NCBI GenBank assembly: GCA_949752795.1
Contig: CATKHW010000549.1
Coordinates: 372,001-436,000 of the forward strand
From: Hyperoodon ampullatus
Taxonomy: Eukaryota; Chordata; Mammalia; Artiodactyla; Ziphiidae
Reading direction: 5' to 3'
Length of the DNA stretch: 64,000 nucleotides
Below are positions 51,932 to 62,358 of the stretch, piece by piece. The notes beneath the pieces are model-generated. The model was given only the letters and a program-made list of their open reading frames with translations, was not told where the DNA came from and ran no database searches. The first letter of the stretch is position 1; each line of letters starts with the position of its first letter. A program made the translations under genes and the position numbers.

Positions 51932-53670
51932 CTTGGCCAAAAAGGGCGTATGCGATTCCTCCTGAATATATTCAGGAGAAAACGCATACGCCCTTTTTGG
52001 CCAAGCAAGCAAGCGGGCAATGCAAATCTGCACTACAAAGAAGTATCACTTCCCACCGGTCAAAAGGGACATCCACAATATGTGTAAAAACCAGAAAGGC
52101 AAGACAGGTCCTGGAGAATAGGGAGCCTTGTTATGCTGATGGGCGGGACGTAAATTGCCAACTGCCTCTCTGGAGGAGTACATTGTGTTCCCTAAAACAA
52201 GTAATGAACAGAGCTACAGAGCCAAGGGCACATCCAGTCTACGGAATATATCTTGGGAAAACTGAAAATCAATAAGACAGAGCCACCCCAAAATTTAGGG
52301 CTGCACTGCTTACAAGGACCTCAACTTGGGTACACCTTAAATATCCCAGGAAATATTAAAATGGTTCAAAAAATTATGGTACTTACGTACGATGGAATAT
52401 CCCTCAGCCATGAAATCAATGTCATAAGACCAGTAGCAGCAAAATGGGTGGATTCAGGTACGATGATTCTAAGTGAAATAAGTCACACAGAAAAAGAAAC
52501 TTATCATAAGATATCACTTATGAAGATCCTGTAAACATGGCTACACTTGAACTGAGTTAGGAAAGAGAACAGTGTCACACATTTAGAAAACACTCTTATG
52601 CCTGCTTAAGGGGGAAGGAGAGGTGGGGTGATGCATAAAACCAGAGTTTGATATAAGCACAGGTACCGTTCCAAAAACCAACTATGGAATAGACAAGACC
52701 TACAACTTCCTCAGTGAAAGGGACTCAAAACCCCATATTTCCCGCAGAGGAATATATCTGACTAGTAAGAATCTTAAAACCTATGTATTGATATGTCTCC
52801 ATAAGGGAATCAAGTGTGTCTAGACTGGCATAAACATGGCAGCGAGAATCAGCTCAAACCCACTATAAAAAGGAATTTCAAAAACAAAACAAAAAAACTG
52901 GGAAATTCTTTACAATTCCTTCAGGGTCTCTGATGAAACCTGGAATGACCCTATCTACAACGACAGCTGGATGTGGCATAAGGCTGGACACTTGGGTCTC
53001 AGAGGATTGGTGAGATTGGGTGAGCAAATGCAGACCCTTTAAAGCAATAATGCATGGCACCCATTCCATAGGTCCCAACTCTCCAGGTTGAAGGGAATAT
53101 TACTACAGTTATAACATGTATGGGAAACCTAGAGAACGGACCCAATGTGAATATGAATGGATTGTAAAACTCAACGAATAGTCCCTCTCCTGGTGCTCCG
53201 GTTTGACTTTCCATCTGCTTTCCTATCAACCTCCCAACTTGGAGAGACAGCCCCTTTAACCTCCTGCTTCGCACAGCTTGCTAAATAGGCAGGGGATGAA
53301 AGGGAAGAGGGAGAACCAATGAGGGAGTAGCTGTTAGGCATTTGGACGGGCACATATCACTGTAATTTCCCGGCAGGAAGAGGAATTAACCGAAGTCTCA
53401 GCCCCCCACCGGGAACCAGCATAGGTCCTGAACCAAAATTTTGGACTTGCGGTCAGCTCACGAAAAACGAGTTGAAAAATGGAGCTCAGGGGCACAGCAA
53501 TTCACAAACTGGCCGAGTAATAAAGGACAACTATCGTCCAAAAATCTGTTGAGGGAAGGCAACGAGGCGGACTTGAAAGCGAGGCAGAATAGCAGGAAAC
53601 AGATTTCAAGAGGTACGCTGGAATCGCCTTTAAAGCACAGGAAGAGGGGCTCAACTTCGACTATGATGCA
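51932..53670 (+). repeat. Satellite unit q2
   Basis: 1,739 bp. Class q markers and palindrome state match q1, and the two look almost identical by eye. The L1 frame 52253-52534 is open. Confidence 0.93.
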
Positions 53671-55408
53671 CTTGGCCAAAAAGGGCGTATGCGTTTTCTC
53701 CTGAATATATTCAGGAGAAAACGCATACACCGTTTTTGGCCAAGCAAGCAAGCGGGCAATGCAAATCTGCTCTACAGAGAAGTATCACTCCCAACCGGTC
53801 AAAAGGGACATCCACAAAATGTGTAAAAACCAGAAAGGCAAGACAGGCCCTGGAGAACAGGGAGCCTTGTTATGCTGATGGGCGGGATGTAAATTTCCAA
53901 CTGCCTCTCTGGAGGAGTGCATTGTGTTCCCTAAAACAAGTAAAGAACAGAGCTACAGAGCCAAGGGCACTTCCAGTCTAGGGAATATACCTTGGGAAAA
54001 CTGAAAATCAATAAGACAGAGCCACCACAAGATTTAGGGCTGCACTGCTTACAAGGACCTCTACTTGGGTACACCTTAAATATCCCAGGAAATATAAAAA
54101 TGGTTCAAAAAATTGTGGTACATACGTACGATGGAATATCCCTCAGCCATGAAATCAATGTCATAAGACCAGTAACAGCAAAATGGGTGGATTCAGGTAC
54201 GATGATTCTAAGTGAAATAAGTCACACAGAAAAAGAAACTTATCATAAGATATCACTTATGAAGATCCTGTAAACATGGCTACACTTGAACTGAGTTAGG
54301 AAAGAGAACAGCGTCTCACATTTAGAAAACACTCTTATGCCTGCTTAAGGGGGAAGGAGAGGTGGGGTGATGCATAAAACCAGAGTTTGATATAAGCACA
54401 GGTACCGTTCCAAAAACCAACTATGGAATAGACAAGACCTACACCTTCCTCAATGAAAGGGACTGAAATCCCCATATTTCCCACAGAAGAATATATCTGA
54501 CTAGTAAGAATCTTAAAACCTATGTATTGATGTGTCTCCATAAGGGAATCAAGTGTGTCTAGACAGGCATAAACATGGCAGCGAGAGTCAGCTCAAACCC
54601 GCTATAAAAAGGAACTTCAAAAAGAAAACAAAAAAACTGGGAAATTCCTTACAATTCCTTCAGGGTCCTGATGAAACTTGGAATGACCCTATCTACAATG
54701 ACAGCTGGATGTGGCATAAGCCTGGACACTTGGGACTGAGAGGATTGGTGAGATTGGGTGAGCAAATGCAGACCCTTTAAAGCAATAATGCATGGCACCC
54801 ATTCCATGGGTCCCAACTCTCCAGGTTGAAGGGAATATTACTACAGTTATAACATGAACGGGAAACCCAGAGAACGGACACACTGTGAATATGAAAGGTT
54901 TCTAAAACTCAACGAATAGTCCCTCTCCTGGTGCTCCGGTTTGACTTTCCATCTGCTTTACTATCAATCTCCCAACTTGGAGAGACAGTCCCTTTAACCT
55001 CCTGGTTCGAACAGGTTGCCAATTTGGCAGAGGATGAAAGGGAAGAGGGAGAACCAATGAGAGAGTAGCTGTTAGGCATTTGGACGGGCACATATTACTC
55101 TAACTTCCCGGGAGGAAGAAGAATTAACCAAAGTCTCAGCCCCCCACCGGGAACCAGCATAGGTTCTGAACCAAAATTTTGGACTTGCGGTCAGCTCACA
55201 AAAAACGAGTTGAAAAATTGAGCTCAGGGGCACAGCAATTCACAAACTGGCCGAGTAATAAAGGACAACTATCGTCCAAAAATCTGTTGAGGGAAGGCAA
55301 CGAGGCGGACTTGAAAGCGAGGCAGAATAACAGGAAACAGATTTAAAGAGGTACGTTGGAATCGCCTTTAAAGCACAGGAAGAGGGGCACAACTTCGACA
55401 ATGATGCA
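53671..55408 (+). repeat. Satellite unit r2
   Basis: 1,738 bp. Class r markers and palindrome state match r1. The L1 frame 53992-54273 is open. Confidence 0.93.
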
Positions 55409-57144
55409 CTTGGCGAAAAAGGGCGTATGCGTTTTGTCCTGAATATATTCAGGAGAAAACGCATACACCCTTTTTCACCAAGCAAGAAAGCGGGCAATGC
55501 AAATCTGCACTACAAAGAAGTATCACTTCCCACCGGTCAAAAGGGACATCCACAAAATGTGTAAAAACCAGAAAGGCAAGACAGGCCCTGGAGAATAGGG
55601 AGCATTGTTATGCTGATGGGCGGGATGTAAATTTCCAACTGCCTCTCTGGAGCAGTACATTGTGTTCCCTAAAACAAGTAAAAACAGAGCTACAGAGCCA
55701 AGGGCACTTCCAGTCTAGGGAATATACCTTGGGTAAACCGAAAATCAATAAGACAGAGCCACCCCAAAATTAAGGCTGCACTGCTTACAAGGACCTCAAC
55801 TTGGGTACACCTTAAATATCCCAGGAAATATAAAAATGGTTCAAAAAATTTTGGTACTTACATACGATGGAATATCCCTCAGCCATGAAATCAATCTCAT
55901 AAGACCAGTAGCAGCAAAATGGGTGGATTCAGGTACGATGATTCTAAGTGAAATAAGTCACACAGAAAAAGAAACTTATCATAAGATATCACTTATGAAG
56001 ATCCTGTAAACATGGCTACACTTGAACTGAGTTAGGAAAGAGAACAGTGTCTCACATTTAGAAAACACTCTTATGCCTGCTTAAGGAGGAAGGAGAGGTG
56101 GGGTGATGCATAAAACCAGAGTTTGATATAAGCACAGGTACCGTTCCAAAAACCAACTATGGAATAGACAAGACCTACACCTTCCTCAGTGAAAGGGACT
56201 CAAAACCCCATATTTCCCGAAGAGGAATATATCTGACTAGTAAGAATCTTAAAACCTATGTACTGATATGTCTCCGTAAGGGAATCAAGTGTGTCTAGAC
56301 TGGCATAAACATGGCAGCGAGAATCCGCTCAAACCCACTATAAAGAGGAATTTAAAAACAAAACAAAAAAACTGGGAAATTCTTTACAATTCCTTCAGGG
56401 TCTCTGATGAAACTTGGAATGACCCTATCTACAACGACAGCTGGATGTGGCATAAGGCTGGACACTTGGGACTGAGAGGATTGGTGAGATTGGGTGAGCA
56501 AATGCAGACACTTTAAAGCAATAATGCCTGGCACCCATTCCATGGGACCCAACTTTCCTGGTTGAAGGGAATATTACTACAGTTATAACATGTACGGGAA
56601 ACCTAGAGAACGGACACACTGTGAATACGAAAGGTTTCTAAAACTCAACGAATATTCCCTCACCTGGTGCTCCGGTTTGACTTTCCATCCGCTTTACTAT
56701 CAATCTCCCAACTTGGAGAGACAGCCCCTTTAACCTCCTGGTTTGAACAGGTTGCCAATTTGGCAGAGGATGAAAGGGAAGAGGGAGAACTAATGAGAGA
56801 GTAGCTGTTAGGCATTTGGACGGGCACATATCACTCTAACTTCCCAGCAGGAAGAAGAATTAACCAAAGTCTCAGCCCCCCACCGGGAACCAGCATAGGT
56901 CCTGAACCAAAATTTTGGACGTGCGGTCAGCTCACCAAAAATGAGTTGAAAAATGGAGCTCAGGGGCACAGCAATTCACAAACTGGCTGAGAAATAAAGG
57001 ACAACTATCGTCCAAAAATCTGTTGAGGGAAGGCAACGAGGCAGACTTGAAAGCGAAGCAGAATAGCAGGAAACAGATTTCAAGAGGTACGTTGGAATCG
57101 CCTTTAAAGCACAGGAAGAGGGGCACAACTTCGACAATGATGCA
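55409..57144 (+). repeat. Satellite unit a3
   Basis: 1,736 bp with class a markers, including TTGGGTAAAC at 55729. The palindrome keeps the paired end change of a2 and has one extra CpG-to-CpA mismatch (CATACACCC). AATCTCATAAG near 55895 is a rare change inside the otherwise invariant block. Confidence 0.93.
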
Positions 57145-58882
57145 CTTGGCCAAAAAGGGCGTATGTGTTTTCTCCTGAATATATTCAGAAGAAAACGCAT
57201 ATGCCCTTTTTGGCCAAGCAAGCAAGCGGGCAATGCAAATCCGCACTACAAAGAAGTATCACTTCCCACTGGTCAAAAGGGACATCCACAAAATGTGTAA
57301 AAACCAGAAAGGCAAGACAGGCCCTGGAGAACAGGGAGCCTTGTTATGCTGATGGGCGGGATGTAAATTGCCAACTGCCTCTCTGGAGGAGTACATTGTG
57401 TTCCCTAAAACAAGTACAGAGCAGAGCTACAGAGCCAAGGGCACTTCCAGTCTAGGGAATATACCTTGGGAAAACTGAAAATCAATAAGACAGAGCCACC
57501 CCAATATTTAGGGCTGCACTGCTTACAAGGACCTCAACTTGCGTACACCTTAAATATCCCAGGAAATATAAAAATGGTTCAAAAAATTGTGGTACTTATG
57601 TATGATGGAATATCCCTCAGCCATGAAATCAATGTCATAAGACCAGTAGCAGCAAAATGGGTGGATTCAGGTACGATGATTCTAAGTGAAATAAGTCACA
57701 CAGAAAAAGAAACTTATCATAATATATCACTTATGAAGATACTGTAAACATGGCTACATTTGAACTGAGTTAGGAAAGAGAACAGTGTCTCACAGTTAGA
57801 AAACACTCTTATGCCTGCTTAAGGGGGAAGGAGAGGTGGGGTGATGCATAAAACCAGAGTTTGATATAAGCACAGGTACCGTTCCAAAAACCAACTATGG
57901 AATAGACAAGACCTACACCTTCCTCAGTGAAAGGGACTCAAAACCACATATTTCCCGCAGAGGAATATATCTGACTAGTAAGAATCTTAAAACCTATGGA
58001 TTGATATGTCTCCGTGAGGGAATCAAGTGTGTCTAGACTGGCATAAACTTGGCAGCGAGAATCAGCTCAAACCCACTATAAAAAGGAATTTCAAAAACAA
58101 AACAAAAAAACTGGGAAATTCTTTACAATTCCTTCAGGGTCTCTGATAAAACCTGGAATGACCCTATCTACAATGACAGCTGGATGTGGCATAAGGAGGG
58201 ACACTTGGGACTGAGAGGATTGGTGAGATTGGGTGAGCAAATGCAGACCCTTTAAAGCACAAATGCCTGGCACCCATTCCATGGGTCCAAACTCTCCAGG
58301 TTGAAGGGAATATTACTACAGCTATAACATGTACGGGAATCCTAGAGAACGGACACACTGTGAATACAAAAGGTTTCTAAAACTCAACGAATAGTCCCTC
58401 TCCTGGTGCTCTGGTTTGACTTTCCATCTGCTTTACTATCAACCTCCCAACTTGGAGAGACAGCCCCTTTAACCTCCTGGTTCGCACAGGTTTCCAATTT
58501 GGCAGAGGATGAAAGGGAAGAGGGAGAACCAATGAGAGAGTAGCTGTTAGGCATTTGGACGGGCACATATCACTGTAATTTCCCGGCAGGAAGAAGAATT
58601 AACCAAAGTCTCAACCCCCACCGGGGACCAGCAGAGGTCCTGAACCAAAATTTTGGACTTGCGGTCAGCTCACCAAAAACGAGTTGAAAAATGGAGCTCA
58701 GGGGCACAGCAATTCACAAACTGGCCGAGTAATAAAGGACAACTATCGTCCAAAAATCTGTAGAGGGAAGGCAACGAGGCGGACTTGAAAGCGAGGCAGA
58801 ATAGCAGGAAACAGATTTCAAGAGGTACGTTGGAATCGCCTTTAAAGCACAGGAAGAGGGGCACAACTTCGACAATGATGCA
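57145..58882 (+). repeat. Fusion satellite unit b/c (copy 3)
   Basis: 1,738 bp. The left part is class b: three-mismatch palindrome, CCCCAATATTTAGGG, CATAATATATCAC, ATAAACTTGGCAGC. The right part is class c: GGATTGGTGAG, GCAGACCCTTTAAAGC, CCGGGGACCAGCAGAGG, CTGTAGAGGG. The last b-type base is G at 58186 and the first c-type base is G at 58222. Unit length is preserved, so the exchange was in register. Confidence 0.9.
58187..58221. other. Crossover interval between class b and class c
   Basis: The last b-specific base is at 58186 (GGATGTGG; class c has GGATTTGG). The first c-specific base is at 58222 (GGATTGGTGAG; class b has GGATTTGTGAG). The bases between are common to both classes, so the exchange lies in this 35-bp interval. 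Confidence 0.85.
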
Positions 58883-60621
58883 CTTGGCCAAAAAGGGCGT
58901 ATTCGTTTTCTCCTGAATATATTCAGGAGAAAACGCATACGCCCTTTTTGGCCAAGCAAGCAAGCGGGCAATGCAAATCCGCACTACAAAGAAGTATCAC
59001 TTCCCACTGGTCAAAAGGGACATCCACAAAATGTGTAAAAACCAGAAAGGCAAGACAGGCCCTGGAGAACAGGGAGCCTTGTTATGCTGATGGGCGGGAT
59101 GTAAATTGCCAACTGCCTCTCTGGAGGAGTACATTGTGTTCCCTAAAACAAATAAAGAACAGAGCTACAGAGCCAAGGGCACTTCCAGTCTAGGGAATAT
59201 ACCTTGGGAAAATTGAAAATCAATAAGACAGAGCCACCCCAAAATTTAGGGCTGCACTGCTTACAAGGACCTCAACTTGGGTACACCTTAAATATCCCAG
59301 GAAATTTAAAAATGGTTCAAAAAATTGTGGTACTTACGTACGATGGAATATCCCTCAGCCATGAAATCAATGTCATAAGACCAGTAGCAGCAAAATGGGT
59401 GGATTCAGGTACGATGATTCTAAGTGAAATAAGTCACACAGAAAAAGAAACTTATCATAAGATATCACTTATGAAGATCCTGTAAACATGGCTACATTTG
59501 AACTGAGTTAGGAAAGAGAACAGTGTCTCACATTTAGAAAACACTCTTATGCCTGCTTAAGGGGGAAGGAGAGGTTGGGTGATGCATAAAACCAGAGTTT
59601 GATATAAGCACAGGTACCGTTCCAAAAACCAACTATGGAATAGACAAGACCTACACCTTCCTCAGTGAAAGGGACTCAAAATCCCATATTTCCCGCAGAA
59701 GAATATATCTGACTAGTAAGAATCTTAAAACCTATGGATTGATATGTCTCCGTGAGGGAATCAAGTGTGTCTAGACTGGCATAAACATGGCAGCGAGAAT
59801 CAGCTCAAACCCACTATAAAAAGGAATTTCAAAAACAAAACAAAAAAACTGGGAAATTCTTTACAATTCCTTCAGGGTCTCTGATGAAACCTGGAATGAC
59901 CCTATCTACAATGACAGCTGGATGTGGCATAAGGAGGGACACTTGGGACTGAGACGATTGGTGAGATTGGGTGAGCAAATGCAGACCCTTTAAAGCAATA
60001 ATGCCTGGCACCCATTCCATGGGTCCCAACTCTCCATGTTGAAGGGAATATTACTACAGCTATAACATGTACAGGAATCCTAGAGAACGGACACACTGTG
60101 AATACGAAAGGTTTCTAAAACTCAACGAATAGTCCCTCTCCTGGTGCTCCGGTTTGACTTTCCATCTGCTTTACTATCAACCTCCCAACTTGGAGAGACA
60201 GCCCCTTTAACCTCCTGGTTCGCACAGGTTTCCAATTTGGCAGAGGATGAAAGGGAAGAGGGAGAACCAATGAGAGAGTAGCTGTTAGGCATTTGGACGG
60301 GCACATATCACTGTAATTTCCCGGCAGGAAGAAGAATTAACCAAAGTCTCAGCCCCCCACCGGGAACCAGCATAGGTCCTGAACCAAAATTTTGGACTTG
60401 CGGTCAGCTCACCAAAAACGAGTTGAAAAATGGAGCTCAGGGGCACAGCAATTCACAAACTGGCCGAGTAATAAAGGACAGCTATCGTCCAAAAATCTGT
60501 TGAGGGAAGGCAACTAGGCAGACTTGAGAGCGAGGCAGAATAGCAGGAAACAGATTTCAAGAGGTACGTTGGAATCGCCTTTAAAGCACAGGAAGAGTGG
60601 CACAACTTCGACAATGATGCA
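58883..60621 (+). repeat. Satellite unit d3
   Basis: 1,739 bp with class d markers. The palindrome has one mismatch (GTATTCG instead of GTATGCG), while d1 and d2 are perfect. The L1 frame 59204-59485 is open. Confidence 0.93.
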
Positions 60622-62358
60622 CTAGGCCAAAAAGGGCGTATGCGTTTTCTCCTGAATATATTCAGGAGAAAACGCATACGCCCTTTTGGGCCGATCAAGC
60701 AAGCGGGCAATGCAAATCTGCACTACAAAGAAGTATCACTTCCCACCGGTCAAAAGGGACATCCACAAAATGTGTAAAAACCAGAAAGGCAAGACAGGCC
60801 CTGGAGAACAGGGAGCCTTGTTATGCTGATGGGCGGGATGTAAATTGGCAACTGCCTCTCTGGAGGAGTGTATTCTGTTCCCTAAAACAAGTAAAGAACA
60901 GAGCTACAGAGCCAAGGGCACTTCCAGTCTAGGGAATATACCTTGGGAAAACTGAAAATCAATAAGACAGAGCCACCCCAAAATTTAGGGCTGCACTGCT
61001 TACAAGGACCTCAACTTGGGTACACCTTAAATATCCCAGGAAATATAAAAATGGTTCAAAAAATTGTGGTACTTACGTACGATGCAATATCCCTCAGCCA
61101 TGAAATCAATGTCATAAGACCAGTAGCAGCAAAATGGGTGGATTCAGGTACGATGATTCTAAGTGAAATAAGTCACACAGAAAAAGAAATTTATCATAAG
61201 ATATCACTTATGAAGATCCTGTAAACATGGCTACACTTGAACTGAGTTAGGAAAGAGAACAGTGTCTCACATTTAGAAAACACTCTTATGCCTGCTTAAG
61301 TGGGAAGGAGAGTTGGGGTGATGCATAAAACCAGAGTTTGCTATAAGCAGAGGTACCGTTCCAAAAACCAACTATGGAATAGACAAGACCTACACCTTCC
61401 TCAGTGACAGGGACTCAAAACCCCATATTTCCCCCAGAGGAATATATCTGGCTAGTAAGAATCTTAAAACCTATGTATTGATATGTCTCCGTGAGGGAAT
61501 CAAGGGTGTCTAGACTGGCATAAATATGGCAGCGAGAATCAGCTCAAACCCACTATAAAAAGGAATTTCAAAAACAAAACAAAAAAACTGGGAAATTCTT
61601 TACAATTCCTTCAGGGTCTCTGATGAAACCTGGAATGACCCTATCTACAATGACAGCTGGATGTGGCATGAGGAGAAACACTTGGGACTGAGAGGATTTG
61701 TGAGATTGGGTGAGCAAATGCAGACACTTTAAAGCACAAATACCTGGCACCCATTCCATGGGTCCAAACTCTCCAGGTTGAAGGGAATATTACTACACCT
61801 ATAACATGTACGGGAAACCTAGAGAACGGACACACTGTGAATACGAAAGGTTTCTAAAACTCAACGAATATTCCCTCTCCTGGTTCTCCGGTTTGACTTT
61901 CCATCTGCTTTACTATCAACCTCCCAACTTGGAGAGACAGCCCCTGTAACCTCCTGGTTCTCACAGGTTTCCAATTGGGCAGAGGATGAAACGGAAGAGG
62001 GAGAACCAATGAGAGAGTAGCTGTTAGGCATTTGGACGGGCACATATAACTGTAATTTCCCGGCAGGAAGAAGTTAACCAAAGTCTCAGACTCCCACCGG
62101 GAACCAGCATAAGTCCTGAACCAAAATTTTGGACTTGCGGTCAGCTCACAAAAAACGAGTTGAAAAATGGAGCTCAGGGGCACAGCAATTCACAAACTGG
62201 CCGAGTAATAAAAGACAACTATCGTCCAAAAATCTGTTGAGGGAAGGCAACGAGGCGGACTTGAAAGCGAGGCAGAATAGCAGGAAACAGATTTCAAGAG
62301 GTACGTTGGAATCACCTTTAAAGCACAGGAAGAGGGGCACAACTTCGACAATGATGCA
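60622..62358 (+). repeat. Satellite unit e3
   Basis: 1,737 bp with class e markers and the three-mismatch palindrome of e2. The L1 frame 60943-61224 is open. Confidence 0.93.

Larger units (their letters stand above)
31082..55408 (+). repeat. Higher-order repeat copy 2, contracted (14 units)
   Basis: Classes a to i, one mosaic unit, then classes o to r. Length is 24,327 bp against 31,291 bp for copy 1. The 6,964-bp difference is four units (4 x 1,739 = 6,956) plus an 8-bp deletion in class h. The 1-bp loss in class i is offset by one extra base in class b. Units a to i and o to r match their copy 1 counterparts with few substitutions by eye. The replaced stretch corresponds to 15432-24126 of copy 1. 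Confidence 0.9.
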
